DNA of 36,534 nt. Source: a virus. The stretch spans positions 1-36,534 of the IMG/VR virus record IMGVR_UViG_3300042547_000045; one strand, 5' to 3'. Below, in pieces: positions 12,048 through 21,069 of the stretch. Both the position numbers and the translations under genes were made by a program. How positions within the stretch are numbered: the stretch's first letter is position 1; the number at the start of each line of letters is the position of its first letter. The notes beneath the pieces are model-generated. The model saw only the letters and a list, made by a program, of their open reading frames with translations. It searched no databases and was not told the origin of the DNA.

Positions 12048-13595
12048 CTACGCTTCCATCATAGCGAGATTGGCCTTGATGCGCTCATCTTCGGGCGCAA
12101 ATTCCAAGGCTTTTTTGCAATGTTCAAGCGCCTCGCCCTTCATGCCCAGGTGCCATGCCGCGATGCTTAGGTAATCGTGAGGCTTCTCCGTCCACACTGA
12201 CGGGTCCATTGTGTATACAGCCGCCTTGTCCTTGATCTCAAGGGCTGTTCGACAAGCCGCATAGCACTCAGGCCAATTGTGCGTTGAGTAGGCCAACTCA
12301 GCCACCCGAACCCAAGGCTCTCGCGTGTAGGGTGCCTCAGCGGTGGCCCTGCGCGCCCAGGTGAGTGCCTGCCAATAATCGCCCTTGGCTTGATAGGCTT
12401 CCGACAGCAGGCGCATCGCGTAGCAGCGTTCGTTCTGCCAAGTCGCCTCGGGCATCTTCAGGTAGTAATTGAGCCGGTCAATCGCCTCATCCCACAGACG
12501 ATAGAACGTCAGTTCCCGAGCAAAGTAAAAAGCATTCCGAGGGCAGCGAGGGTCTTCAGCAACTGCCATCCTAAGCAGCGGAAGGTACTGTCCACGGCTC
12601 TTACTCGGGTCGGGGTGGTGACTGACAAGTAGTTCATCTGTCTCGGCATAGACTTCGTTGATTCGGCCATCCGGCACCGGGTATTCGTGAACCGGGTGGT
12701 GCCACCGATAGCCGTGGCGGGCGTGTATCTTTTCGTACTTGAACCGAATGTTGTGGCCCCAGTCGAACATATAGCGCAACCGGGTCGTTTCCCCGAGCTT
12801 CCACACCCGTTCGATTTCCTCGCGCCATCTCGGCTCTAGCACTTCGTCTAGGTCGAGGCTGATGCAGATATCAATGTCCCGAGGGATCAAGGCTAGTGCC
12901 GCGTCCCGCGCCTTGTCGAAGCGCCAGGGCGTGATGCAGATGTCGTAGACCGTAGCGCCACACTCGGCAGCTTTGACTGCGGTGTCGTCCTCAGACCCGG
13001 TGTCGGCAATTAGGATCAGGTCAGCGTCCTTAGCTGACGCGCAGAATCGTTCTACAAACTGTTCTTCGTTCTTGCTGATCGCATACACGGCAATCTTGTG
13101 TTTGCGATAGACGTACACGCCGATTTCTTTGTCAATGTGATGGGCGTAAGGATGCCCAAAAACATTGATGACTTGCTCATGCGTCCAGTTGTCAACCACA
13201 TGGGCTTCGTATGGGTTGCCGTCAAACTCACCTTGAGGATAGTGCCCCAGGGGAATACTGATGATGACAGTGGCGCAGCACTTCTTGAGCTTGGCGAACA
13301 CATCCTTGGCTTCCTCAGCCGTCATGTGCTCAAGCACATCGCCAAGAATGCAAAGGTCGTACTGCTCAGAAAAATCTAGCCTACGAATGTCGTCAACAAT
13401 GACGTTATCGTATTTGGCCGCTAGGTTGTACTTCTCGACATACGGTGCCCAAACTTCCACCGCTGTCCATTCTTTACCCAGGTCAGGAAACAAGTCCTTG
13501 TAGGTGCCGCTGCCTGCGCCGACATCGAGAACTGTTTTGACTTTGAGGTTGAGTGAACGAATGAAATCCTTACCGCTTGCGCTACTAAATGGCAT
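12048..13595 (-). CDS. Methyltransferase-glycosyltransferase-TPR fusion protein
   Basis: 515 residues with three parts. Residues ~1-165: class I SAM-dependent methyltransferase (VLDVGAGSGTY as the SAM-binding loop, then DLCILGDVLEHM). Residues ~168-330: GT-A family 2 glycosyltransferase (VYAISKNEEQFVERF, ADTGSEDDT, and SLDLDEVLEP containing the metal/nucleotide-binding acidic motif). Residues ~335-515: helical TPR-like repeats (AFYFARELTFYRLWDEAIDRL, RLLSEAYQAKGDYWQAL, LGMKGEALEHCKKALEFAPED). It is the last gene of the late operon, after lysis and fibre genes. It likely adds sugars to a virion protein or surface polysaccharide; the collagen-like fibre, rich in Gly-Pro-Thr, is an attractive substrate (inference). 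Confidence 0.82.
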   Translation of the reverse strand: MPFSSASGKDFIRSLNLKVKTVLDVGAGSGTYKDLFPDLGKEWTAVEVWAPYVEKYNLAAKYDNVIVDDIRRLDFSEQYDLCILGDVLEHMTAEEAKDVFAKLKKCCATVIISIPLGHYPQGEFDGNPYEAHVVDNWTHEQVINVFGHPYAHHIDKEIGVYVYRKHKIAVYAISKNEEQFVERFCASAKDADLILIADTGSEDDTAVKAAECGATVYDICITPWRFDKARDAALALIPRDIDICISLDLDEVLEPRWREEIERVWKLGETTRLRYMFDWGHNIRFKYEKIHARHGYRWHHPVHEYPVPDGRINEVYAETDELLVSHHPDPSKSRGQYLPLLRMAVAEDPRCPRNAFYFARELTFYRLWDEAIDRLNYYLKMPEATWQNERCYAMRLLSEAYQAKGDYWQALTWARRATAEAPYTREPWVRVAELAYSTHNWPECYAACRTALEIKDKAAVYTMDPSVWTEKPHDYLSIAAWHLGMKGEALEHCKKALEFAPEDERIKANLAMMEA

Positions 13596-13601
13596 CTTGT
13601 C

Positions 13602-14072
13602 TTATCCTAAAAGGGCAGCTTCAGCTTGCCGCCGAAGGGTTAGCCCTTTCATAACCCTGCCTGCGGCCTTGTTCCACTTGACGATTTCTTCTTGCGCTCC
13701 CGACCAATCTTGAGCATCTATGCGTTTCTTGAGTGTCGAGATGCGGTAGTTGCCTAGACCGCAGTTGTACGCGAAAGAAATGATAGCCGCAAGTCTGCGT
13801 GCGGGTTGTTTTAAAAGAATCGGGGACAGCTTCAGCACCCCCGCGCAGAAATGCAGCAGATGATTGTCTAACGATTCCTGCGCTTGCGCCTCTGTCCACA
13901 CCGTGTCAGGCGTCACTTCGGGTCCAGTGCTGCCCCACCCAATCGTCCAAGGATGCCCGCCTGTGCCGGGGTCGGGATAGGCTTTGCAAGACCCGTCAGG
14001 CAAACGTTTGGCGTAACCCTCAAAGGGCTTGCACAGTGTTTCCCGAGCAATCTTGATAGCTTCGGAAGTCAC
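13602..14072 (-). CDS. Endolysin, GH24 muramidase
   Basis: 156 residues. Cleaves the MurNAc-GlcNAc bond of peptidoglycan at the end of infection. Catalytic set of the T4-type lysozyme family visible: Glu18 in CKPFEGYAK, Asp34 in AYPDPGTGG and Thr43 in WTIGWGS. Then FAYNCGLGNYRISTLKK and WNKAAGRVMKGLTLRRQAE, the typical second half. No signal-anchor sequence at the N-terminus, so it probably depends on a holin for release. ATGA overlap with the three-span membrane protein upstream supports a holin-endolysin pair. Confidence 0.92.
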   Translation of the reverse strand: MTSEAIKIARETLCKPFEGYAKRLPDGSCKAYPDPGTGGHPWTIGWGSTGPEVTPDTVWTEAQAQESLDNHLLHFCAGVLKLSPILLKQPARRLAAIISFAYNCGLGNYRISTLKKRIDAQDWSGAQEEIVKWNKAAGRVMKGLTLRRQAEAALLG

Positions 14073-14554
14073 TTCTGATACTTCTCAATACTTCTTCCGA
14101 CAAACCAAAACGTCAGGCACATATTCAGCATGGCGAAGTCGTCGGCATCCCAAACGCGGGTGATGACTTCTGACCAATGACCGCCTGACTTGAATGCCAT
14201 GTAGATTGCCGCCGCCTTGACCGTGGCATACATGAAAAACAACGCCCAGGTGATGCCGGGTCGCACAAGGGCAGAGACAGCCGCGACAAACCATCCCGCC
14301 TCTTTAGCGGTTGTGGCTTGTTCTTTAAAGGCTTCCTTGATAGCGTCGAGTTGGTTGACGCTGTAGTCAACGTACCGTTCTTCCATCTTAAACTGACCGC
14401 GCATCTTCTCAAGGTCGGTCTGAAGCGTGAACATCGACAGTTCATGCTTGCGCTCATTGCCCTTGTCCATGAACTTCAGGACTTCAGGGGCAAGTCGAAA
14501 CAGACCGCCGAAGATGCTGCCCAGTAGGCCACCACTCAGGATTTCAAACATCAC
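14069..14554 (-). CDS. Three-span membrane protein, GTA-type holin-like
   Basis: 161 residues. An N-terminal hydrophobic segment (ILSGGLLGSIFGGLF), a charged helix (MDKGNERKHELSMFTLQTDLEKM), then two further membrane segments around AAVSALVRPGITWALFFMYATV and MLNMCLTFWFVG. The 'LVRPGITW' followed by a membrane span resembles the 3TM holin family first described for gene transfer agents. Immediately upstream of the endolysin with an ATGA overlap. Holin function is inferred. Confidence 0.65.
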   Translation of the reverse strand: MMFEILSGGLLGSIFGGLFRLAPEVLKFMDKGNERKHELSMFTLQTDLEKMRGQFKMEERYVDYSVNQLDAIKEAFKEQATTAKEAGWFVAAVSALVRPGITWALFFMYATVKAAAIYMAFKSGGHWSEVITRVWDADDFAMLNMCLTFWFVGRSIEKYQK

Positions 14555-14826
14555 TTGTTCCCCTTGGCAATGCGCTCGCGTTCCTCAAGCAGCCTGACCT
14601 TGACCTGAAGGTCGTTGATGTGCGTCATCAGTTGCTCTTTCAGTATCGCCCTGCGTTCTGCGCTGATTGGGCTGTCGGTGGGCACGCCTTCCTTGGTGAT
14701 GAGCGCGGGCATCTGCCCCTCGATCTTGGTCAGACGCTCAGAGAAGGACGCCACTTGACCAAGTAGCCATGCGAGTGCGGCCACCACGATGGGGATGACT
14801 GCCTTGAGTACGTCTGACCATGCCAT
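14551..14826 (-). CDS. Membrane-anchored coiled-coil protein, lysis region
   Basis: 91 residues. One N-terminal membrane span (VIPIVVAALAWLLGQVASF) then a helical part (TKIEGQMPALITKEGVPTD, LMTHINDLQVKVRLLEERER). It is similar in plan to conserved lysis-region proteins of other siphoviruses and to inner-membrane spanins, but no spanin partner with a lipobox is recognised. ATGA overlap with the holin-like gene. Confidence 0.65.
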   Translation of the reverse strand: MAWSDVLKAVIPIVVAALAWLLGQVASFSERLTKIEGQMPALITKEGVPTDSPISAERRAILKEQLMTHINDLQVKVRLLEERERIAKGNK

Positions 14827-14827
14827 G

Positions 14828-15304
14828 TCAGGCTCCTAGAGCAAAGAAGAACAGAAGCACCCCTACCGCCCCCACGCCAATGGAAGCGTAGAACAGGCTC
14901 AGAGTGACGGCCAGGATAGCCGCAGAGGACAGGACGATGGCCAGTTGCAGCGCCATGCCGGAGTAAGAGTAGTAGGAAGACTTGGCCTTGGCTGCATCCC
15001 GCTTGGCTTCAGCCGCACGGGCCTTTTCCATGATCTCGTCCATGTCGGCGCGTTGCTTGACCGCCTTCTGCTCGTGGTTGGTGACCTCATAGATAGTCGC
15101 CCGGACGTTCTTGGCCTGATACCACGCCCACAGGTTGTTGGACTCTATGGTTCCATTGAGAACCGCAGAGGAGTTCCTTCCGGCAAAGTAATTTGTAACA
15201 GCAAGGAGTAGAGCAAGCAGGCTAATAGAAACCGCAGCAAGAGCCTTGACATGGGCTTCCCTCTCTGACCGGCTTGCGCCATCCGGCGGCTTCCTGAAAC
15301 TCAT
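14828..15304 (-). CDS. DUF4337-like membrane protein
   Basis: 158 residues. Hydrophobic segments near residues 20-40 (LAAVSISLLALLLAVTNYFAG) and at the C-terminus (ALQLAIVLSSAAILAVTLSLF, then GVLLFFFALG), with a central soluble part bearing NNLWAWYQAKNVRATIYEV and a long basic helix. This is the DUF4337 layout. Function unknown; membrane location and position between lysis genes suggest a role in lysis timing or the envelope. Confidence 0.65.
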   Translation of the reverse strand: MSFRKPPDGASRSEREAHVKALAAVSISLLALLLAVTNYFAGRNSSAVLNGTIESNNLWAWYQAKNVRATIYEVTNHEQKAVKQRADMDEIMEKARAAEAKRDAAKAKSSYYSYSGMALQLAIVLSSAAILAVTLSLFYASIGVGAVGVLLFFFALGA

Positions 15305-15795
15305 TGCTGTACCTTGTCGAGTAAGTAGTAGCCCACCCCAATCAGGGCGACGGCTACGAAGGCAATTGCTGCGCCGTACTTGGCGTTGAGCATGAACTCC
15401 TGCTGCCGCAGGCGATGCTCACGCTCCTTCTTTTCGCGCTCCTTCTTCAGTCGGATGCGCTCCATAATCATTTCGTTGTAGACGCTTTCACCATAGTGGG
15501 CGACGATCAGAATCTTCAGTTCGTACTCTTGTTTGATCAGCGCCTGCTTGTGCATCGTGATCTGCAAGGCTTCCTGCTCAATGCTGTCGTCGTGCAGCAG
15601 CCGCTTGAAGACCGAGGGTTTTTTGTTGGCCTTCTCGGTGGCGAGGCGATTGAAGTCCCCGAAGGCGCCGTACCATTTACCGATCTGACCGGCAACGTCC
15701 TGAATCTCGCGCCCAGTGGCGACAAGTCTTTTGACTGCACCGAAGGCGGCATTCGCTGCTGATACTGCCGCAAGAATGCCGGTGATCGGTTCCAT
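15301..15795 (-). CDS. Coiled-coil protein with C-terminal membrane anchor
   Basis: 164 residues. N-terminal Ala-rich stretch (GILAAVSAANAAFGAVKRL), a long charged helix (RIRLKKEREKKEREHRLRQQEFML) and a final membrane span (AIAFVAVALIGVGYYLL). Overlaps DUF4337-like gene by ATGA. Seen in other aquatic phages near the lysis genes (recollection, unverified); function unknown. Confidence 0.65.
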   Translation of the reverse strand: MEPITGILAAVSAANAAFGAVKRLVATGREIQDVAGQIGKWYGAFGDFNRLATEKANKKPSVFKRLLHDDSIEQEALQITMHKQALIKQEYELKILIVAHYGESVYNEMIMERIRLKKEREKKEREHRLRQQEFMLNAKYGAAIAFVAVALIGVGYYLLDKVQQ

Positions 15796-15992
15796 CAGAG
15801 TCCGAGCAAGTTCTTCAGGAACAGTGCCGCCACGCCAGGGCCAAGGAAGACCGCAGCGATGGTGATGTACAGCAAATGCTCAATGCGCGTCATGCGCTTG
15901 CTGCCATCCTCAAGCCGCTTCTCGATTGCTTCGTACCGTTGAGCGCAAACTGCTTCATGTACGAAGAATTTGGTTTCAACCGACTCTTCCAC
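15795..15992 (-). CDS. XhlA-like small membrane protein
   Basis: 65 residues. ETKFFVHEAVCAQRYEAIEKRLEDG leads a helix (MTRIEHLL) into a membrane span (YITIAAVFLGPGVAALFL). This arrangement resembles haemolysin XhlA-like proteins that accompany holins. The one-base overlap with the following gene keeps it in the same coupled series. Possible holin accessory or antiholin. Confidence 0.6.
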   Translation of the reverse strand: MEESVETKFFVHEAVCAQRYEAIEKRLEDGSKRMTRIEHLLYITIAAVFLGPGVAALFLKNLLGL

Positions 15993-15994
15993 AG

Positions 15995-16309
15995 TTACCC
16001 TCCTGAAATGGTGTCTGATGCGCTTCCGATTGAGTCTGCTTCCCCGCTTGAGGCTTCCGTATCAATCTCAATGACCGGAAGCACTTGCTCTACAGGCGTA
16101 GCAAATCGCATCCATTCTTCCTGAGTCTGCGACCACTTGAAGAAGTATCCCGGTTCTACCGGCATCGGGGGGCGCACCACCCATCCAGGCGGGAACCACC
16201 ACACAACCTCTTGACCTTCGCCGGGAATCGGAGGTTCTTCGACTTCAATCCACCCTTCGGTGCCGTCAGTCTCAGGTTTGGGAATAGACCCGTTTTTGGA
16301 ATACAACAT
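15995..16309 (-). CDS. Hypothetical protein following fibre genes (possible fibre chaperone)
   Basis: 104 residues, very rich in Trp, Pro and Glu: GWIEVEEPPIPGEGQEVVWWFPPGWVVRPP, then GYFFKWSQTQEEWMRF. It sits directly after the LamG fibre gene, where many phages encode a fibre-assembly protein, and its W-P-rich character fits a small accessory or chaperone. No named family recognised. Confidence 0.6.
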   Translation of the reverse strand: MLYSKNGSIPKPETDGTEGWIEVEEPPIPGEGQEVVWWFPPGWVVRPPMPVEPGYFFKWSQTQEEWMRFATPVEQVLPVIEIDTEASSGEADSIGSASDTISGG

Positions 16310-16317
16310 GGCTGACC

Positions 16318-18342
16318 TTATTTAGTCGGTAATGGTTGCGACGGCGGCGTGAAGTTGGCGGTGTATCGAGCGAAGCCCTTAGTGATGCGGAGGTCGTCGA
16401 TGTAGCCGTTGAAAAATCCACCATTAAAACCTGTGCTAGTACCGCCGCCGACATAAAAATTAGCAGCAGTTGCCGTATATTCGGTCGTGTCAGTAGCCGA
16501 GCCAACAGATGTGCCATTTCTATATATGGTGGTAGTTGTGCCATTACGCACAATTGCCATGTGATACCAAACCCCCGCGCTCATAGCTGACCCACCATCA
16601 GCCACGACCAAAACAACAGTAGTAGGCGAGGTTTGTTTATAGAAATTAAACTTGCCATTTCCGGTTCCAGTCTGAACCAACCAACCGTTAGTTACCGGGC
16701 TCGTATATCCATTTGAGATAATCGTTTGAGCACCAGTCAATGAGTTATAGTAAATCCAAAGTTCAATTGTAAAGTTTCCTGAGCCAAAATTAGGATTTTG
16801 TGATGGAGGAACAAACAAGCCATCACCGTTCCCATCAAACAACATCGATCCACCACCGAATTTGCTCTGCGCGGTGCTGATCTGCGCGTTGCCAACCGTT
16901 TCTAGGTTGTTCATTTCGGCGTTGTCGATGATGCCTGCGTTGGTGAAGTTGGCGAGGAACGAAGTATTTGTAACTGCTGTAAGCGGCGCAGTTGGCGGCG
17001 TGAAGGCAGTAGTGTAAAGGCCGGTGCCATTTACAATGCGAACGTCCGACATATAACCAATAACGAAGTAATCGAAACTGGGGGCATTATTGTCGCCAAT
17101 CCAAACTTGTTGACCCGTAAACGCCGCGCCGGTTCCAAGAGACCCGGCTTGTGTACCATTTACAAACAAACGCAAAGTCCCGGACACGCGGGAGAGAGCT
17201 ATATGTTGCCAAGCGCCCGCCGTTAACGCAGCACTAGCGGTTATTACAGCGGATGAATTGGGAGACACCCAAAGTTCAAGTGCTGCACCATTTTGGTAGA
17301 GCGACCAACCGCCCGTTATTGCCGAATAATTTTCGCTTGAGACTAATGCCCTATACGCAGCAGACGTATTGCTTGGGTATAACCAAAACTCAATTGTGAA
17401 GTCATTGGTACTTAATATATTGCTTGCCGAAGAAGCGGATACTAATGAATCTCCAGTGCCGTCAAAGTACCCACTCCCGCCATCAATGCTTGGCGCGTAG
17501 CTCGCCGTCGGTGAGAAAGGGCTGAAGCGTTGGACGCTTGTGTCGCCGTTGCGCGTGATGGTGAAGTTGTTGCTGCTGTTGTCGATGAAGCGGTTACTTT
17601 GACAAGTGAGCAGCGAGGTGTTGGTGATGGCGGTGAGGGGGGCGGTCGGCGGTGTAAAGTTGGCGGTGTAGACAGCAGTACCTTTTACAAGCCTGAAGTT
17701 GCTAAAGTAGCCCGGAAACGCAGCCTGCCCGCTTTCAAATGCAATGCTTAGTGACCCAACATAATTAGTTGTTGAGGCGCCAGTTGCCGTGCCCACACTA
17801 TTACCATTTACATACAGTGTGACTGTAGTACCGCTTCTAGCGATTGCCACATGATTCCACGCATTTGGAATGTGTGCGTTATTTGCCGTGATTATAGGGG
17901 TAGAGCCTGTCCATACTATCAATGAATTGGTGGTAAAAAGAAACAATCTTAAAACATCCCCAATCGCACCGTAGGAAAATAAATTTATGTATCCGCCGGG
18001 AATTGTTGCGGTGTAGTACCAAAATTCAATAGTAAAATCACCTGTTCCGGGTTGCAGATTTGCCTGATTCAATGGCAATGACAAATAATCCCCGCTGCCA
18101 TCAAAGAAGTTTGACCAGTTGTTACCATACGGGCTAAAAGTGCCCTGCGTCGTGTTGCCGTTGCGGGTAATAGTTAAGTTATTGGTACTGCTGTCGCGGA
18201 ACGTGTTGTTCTGCGCCCCATTGGTGCCGTTCCCCGGCAGCAACATGGTTACATAATTGAAGTATGGATCGCTTGGCGAAATGCTGCCAAGAAAACCAAA
18301 AGCTCTAGCAGAACCCGCCGCAAATGAATTTGGGATAGGCAT
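16318..18342 (-). CDS. Triple LamG/concanavalin-like receptor-binding protein
   Basis: 674 residues built from three similar jelly-roll modules (about 50-235, 285-455 and 480-670). Each has a 'FDGSGDYLSLP'-like opening, 'FTIEFWxYY' strand, a 'WNHVAIARSGTTVTLYVNG' core and a 'DVRIVNGTGLYTTAFTPPTAPL' close. This is the laminin-G/concanavalin-A fold, which usually binds glycans. N-terminus IPNSFAAGSARAFGF may attach to the tail. It is probably a receptor-binding or host-surface-adhesion protein at the tail tip. Low GC compared with the collagen-like gene. Confidence 0.8.
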   Translation of the reverse strand: MPIPNSFAAGSARAFGFLGSISPSDPYFNYVTMLLPGNGTNGAQNNTFRDSSTNNLTITRNGNTTQGTFSPYGNNWSNFFDGSGDYLSLPLNQANLQPGTGDFTIEFWYYTATIPGGYINLFSYGAIGDVLRLFLFTTNSLIVWTGSTPIITANNAHIPNAWNHVAIARSGTTVTLYVNGNSVGTATGASTTNYVGSLSIAFESGQAAFPGYFSNFRLVKGTAVYTANFTPPTAPLTAITNTSLLTCQSNRFIDNSSNNFTITRNGDTSVQRFSPFSPTASYAPSIDGGSGYFDGTGDSLVSASSASNILSTNDFTIEFWLYPSNTSAAYRALVSSENYSAITGGWSLYQNGAALELWVSPNSSAVITASAALTAGAWQHIALSRVSGTLRLFVNGTQAGSLGTGAAFTGQQVWIGDNNAPSFDYFVIGYMSDVRIVNGTGLYTTAFTPPTAPLTAVTNTSFLANFTNAGIIDNAEMNNLETVGNAQISTAQSKFGGGSMLFDGNGDGLFVPPSQNPNFGSGNFTIELWIYYNSLTGAQTIISNGYTSPVTNGWLVQTGTGNGKFNFYKQTSPTTVVLVVADGGSAMSAGVWYHMAIVRNGTTTTIYRNGTSVGSATDTTEYTATAANFYVGGGTSTGFNGGFFNGYIDDLRITKGFARYTANFTPPSQPLPTK

Positions 18343-18352
18343 TTTTCAATCC

Positions 18353-19327
18353 TTACTTGAACTGAACCTGTGCAGCCAAAACAGTAAATGTTGCACTTGC
18401 GGTTTTGATGATGGTGTAGGAATAAATATCTATTCCACTAGCATTGCCTGCGGTCGGTGCAACGCCTCCTTGCCACCTTGGCGTAATCGTAGTTCCGTCA
18501 ACTTGAATCACGTTGTTGAAATAAGGTGTTGCCCCTTGGGTGACCATGAAAACAACGGTAAGTGTTTGCCCTGTGGACATCAAGGTGTTCAGACTTGTGC
18601 CACTAGACCCCCGTAAGTTCACCGTCCAATTTGCTGAAGCATTGGATGTGTAGTACAAAACAGATTGGGTTGTTACATCGTAGTTGATGGTTCCTGTCGC
18701 AGCAGTCGCCGAAACTGTCGTGACTTCTGCGACATCATTCAAAACCACGCCAAGGACACTTGACGAACCGTTAAAGGTTTGAGTCGCGGTGTACGTTGAC
18801 GCAACACTTGGGTCAACATAATCAGTGCCCGCTGTTGCAGCAGTAAAGGCAGAAGTGCCGTTGCCCTTAGCCAAGCCGTTAAGCGTTGTCGCTCCGGTAC
18901 CTCCATTAGAAACAGCAAGAGTGCCTGTTACGCTAGTCGAAAGATTGAGCGTTGCAATCGCTTGCTTGAGTGCGCCGAAAGTGTCAAAGGTGCCATCAGT
19001 AGTCCAAGTATCACCAACATTAAGCGTGACTTTTGCAATGGTGCGTTGAGTGCCGTTGTTGTCATATTTAACGGTGATAGTGACGGGCGCAGTATCTTTA
19101 TTTTCTATCGTGATGTATTTAATGATTCTTCGATAACCGGCCGCGGGCGCACTAACAACCGAGACATCTGTCGTGCCTGACAGAGTGCCGTCCGAAGCGC
19201 CCTCAATAAAATTCGTACTATTGTTGTCAGCCCATGCCGCTGTAAAGTCAGGATTTGTTGTCGCGGCAACGCCGGACATTGAAACCTGAATTGACTTTGT
19301 GGTTGTGTCAAGAATTAAAGTGGACAT
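18353..19327 (-). CDS. Tail fibre / virion-associated beta-rich protein
   Basis: 324 residues, Thr/Ser/Ala/Gly-rich and almost lacking Cys. N-terminal part (RRIIKYITIENKDTAPVTITVKY) looks like a virion-attachment beta module. The middle LAVSNGGTGATTLNGLAKGNGTSAFTAA is a very common connector of phage tail fibres. The C-terminus is a beta domain (TVVFMVTQGATPYFNNVIQVDG). Lies between the collagen-like and LamG genes, so probably part of the same adhesion apparatus. Confidence 0.72.
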   Translation of the reverse strand: MSTLILDTTTKSIQVSMSGVAATTNPDFTAAWADNNSTNFIEGASDGTLSGTTDVSVVSAPAAGYRRIIKYITIENKDTAPVTITVKYDNNGTQRTIAKVTLNVGDTWTTDGTFDTFGALKQAIATLNLSTSVTGTLAVSNGGTGATTLNGLAKGNGTSAFTAATAGTDYVDPSVASTYTATQTFNGSSSVLGVVLNDVAEVTTVSATAATGTINYDVTTQSVLYYTSNASANWTVNLRGSSGTSLNTLMSTGQTLTVVFMVTQGATPYFNNVIQVDGTTITPRWQGGVAPTAGNASGIDIYSYTIIKTASATFTVLAAQVQFK

Positions 19328-19336
19328 GATGTTTCC

Positions 19337-21061
19337 TTAAACAATAAACCATGTGAAGGCATTGCTGCCGCCACCGCCGCCGCCACCACCCGCCGGGCCA
19401 GTGGGGCCGGTCGGGCCTGCGACCGTAGAGGCTGCACCTGTTGGCCCGGTCGGGCCTGTATTGCCAATGGAGCCAGTCGGCCCGGTCGGACCCGGTGTCG
19501 TAGAAGTTGCGCCGGTCGGCCCAGTCGGTCCGCTTTGTGTGTAGGTGACTTGGGTGGCCGTGAAGATCACGCCGGGAATCTGCGGGGAAACCGGAGCAGT
19601 TCCTGCGGGGACAGTCTGAATCGAAACTGCGGTGTTAGTAGCAGCCCAAATCATTTCGATGTAGTCTGCTGCCGCCAACTTCAGAACGAAGTTGACTGTC
19701 ATCAAACCATACCCGTCCACGCCGCCGTGACGCTGCTGAATACTCAGTCGGGTATCCGAATCGGGAATGTCGCCCGCACTTCCCGCGTTGTTCTTTCGCA
19801 GCCACACGTTGACATCGTGAATCTGCGTGTCGGTGTTGACGAACTGAATTGAGAACGTCAGGCTATAAGTGCCTGCTTGCGAGAATGTGACTTGGCTGTT
19901 TGAGACAACACTAATACCGCTTGAGTCAGGATCGGTGTTGTTAAGCGTGACCGAGTAAGCTGTATTTGCAGCCGCAGCAATTTGATCCTGCGTAGACCAA
20001 AACGATCCCCAATATGCGACCGTACCGCCCACGCCGGGGGTGCCTTGTGCGCCGGTGGGGCCAGTCGCGCCCTGTGCGCCAGTTGGCCCGGTTGGGCCTG
20101 CCACTGTGGAGGCTGCGCCCGTTGGCCCGGTGGGTCCGGTTGTGCCGTTAACACCAGTCGGGCCGGTCGGGCCTGCAACCGTGGAAGCTGCGCCAGTCGG
20201 GCCGGTTGGTCCCGCCGTTCCGTTGGCACCAGTCGGTCCGGTAGGGCCAGGGGTCGTAGAAGCTGCACCAGTCGGACCAGTAGGCCCGGTCACCGATGTG
20301 CCACTAGCTCCCGTTGGGCCAGTAGGGCCGGGCGCCGTGGAAGCCGCGCCGGTTGGCCCTGTTGGGCCGCTTAAACCAATTGACCCTGTCGGCCCGGTGG
20401 GGCCTGCAACCGTGGAAGCCGCGCCGGTCGGCCCGGTGGGTCCTGTATTGCCGGTCGGGCCTTGAATTCCGGTTGGCCCTGTGGGGCCGGGCGCACCCGC
20501 GCCAGTTGCACCTGTGGGGCCGGTCGGGCCGGGAGCCGTGGAAGCCGCCCCCGTGGGGCCGGTCGGTCCTGATGCGCCAGTCGGGCCAGTATTTCCTGCG
20601 GTGCCGGTAGGGCCAACAGACCCCGTAGGCCCGGTGGGGCCGGCCGATCCAACACTTCCGGTAGGCCCGGTAGGTCCGGCGGTTCCTTGTGCGCCAGTGG
20701 GGCCGGTGGGGCCCCCCGCAGGGCCGGGAGCGCCCGTGGCACCAGTCGGGCCTGCAACCCCGGCATTTCCGGTCGGGCCGGTCGGTCCTGCCGTGCCAAC
20801 ACTTCCGCTAGGCCCGGTCGGTCCAGGACCGCCCTGGGCACCAGTCGGGCCGGTCGGGCCACCCGCAGCGCCCGGTGCGCCTGTAGGCCCGGTGGGGCCG
20901 CTACCCGTTGGACCAGTAGGGCCGGGTGTGGTTGATGTCGCGCCTGTAGGCCCGGTCGGGCCTGCCGTGCCCGCAGCGCCTGCCGGTCCGGTCGGGCCAA
21001 GCGTCCCACGGTCAATGATCGCGGTGATGTTGTTCGCGTCTTGTACGATGATCTTTGCCAT
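19337..21061 (-). CDS. Collagen-like fibre with internal C1q/TNF-like domain
   Basis: 574 residues. A short head ([21 protein letters not shown]), then ~320 residues of collagen-type Gly-x-y repeats dominated by GPTGPTG with [13 protein letters not shown] variants. A globular beta module follows ([13 protein letters not shown]...[20 protein letters not shown]...[17 protein letters not shown]), reminiscent of C1q/TNF jelly rolls. A second short collagen run, poly-Gly and the terminus FTWFIV end it. Collagen triplets form trimeric rods, so this is probably a long thin tail fibre or whisker. Thr at the third position of the triplet is the place where bacterial collagens such as BclA carry sugars, and a glycosyltransferase lies at the end of the operon. 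Confidence 0.85.
   Translation of the reverse strand: MAKIIVQDANNITAIIDRGTLGPTGPAGAAGTAGPTGPTGATSTTPGPTGPTGSGPTGPTGAPGAAGGPTGPTGAQGGPGPTGPSGSVGTAGPTGPTGNAGVAGPTGATGAPGPAGGPTGPTGAQGTAGPTGPTGSVGSAGPTGPTGSVGPTGTAGNTGPTGASGPTGPTGAASTAPGPTGPTGATGAGAPGPTGPTGIQGPTGNTGPTGPTGAASTVAGPTGPTGSIGLSGPTGPTGAASTAPGPTGPTGASGTSVTGPTGPTGAASTTPGPTGPTGANGTAGPTGPTGAASTVAGPTGPTGVNGTTGPTGPTGAASTVAGPTGPTGAQGATGPTGAQGTPGVGGTVAYWGSFWSTQDQIAAAANTAYSVTLNNTDPDSSGISVVSNSQVTFSQAGTYSLTFSIQFVNTDTQIHDVNVWLRKNNAGSAGDIPDSDTRLSIQQRHGGVDGYGLMTVNFVLKLAAADYIEMIWAATNTAVSIQTVPAGTAPVSPQIPGVIFTATQVTYTQSGPTGPTGATSTTPGPTGPTGSIGNTGPTGPTGAASTVAGPTGPTGPAGGGGGGGGSNAFTWFIV
19370..21005. repeat. Tandem short repeats encoding Gly-Pro-Thr
   Basis: Degenerate repeats of the 9-18 bp unit reading CCGGTCGGGCC/GGGCCGGTTGGCCC-like on the plus strand fill this interval except the globular-domain part (~19535-20030). 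Third bases vary, so the repeat is kept by protein selection rather than recent slippage throughout, though such tracts commonly change length by recombination. Confidence 0.75.
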
Positions 21062-21069
21062 GATGATGC

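Noticed and set aside
19370-21005. Regularly spaced repeats that could suggest CRISPR
   Set aside because: Units are 9-18 bp, in frame and coding for Gly-Pro-Thr; there are no spacers or cas genes.
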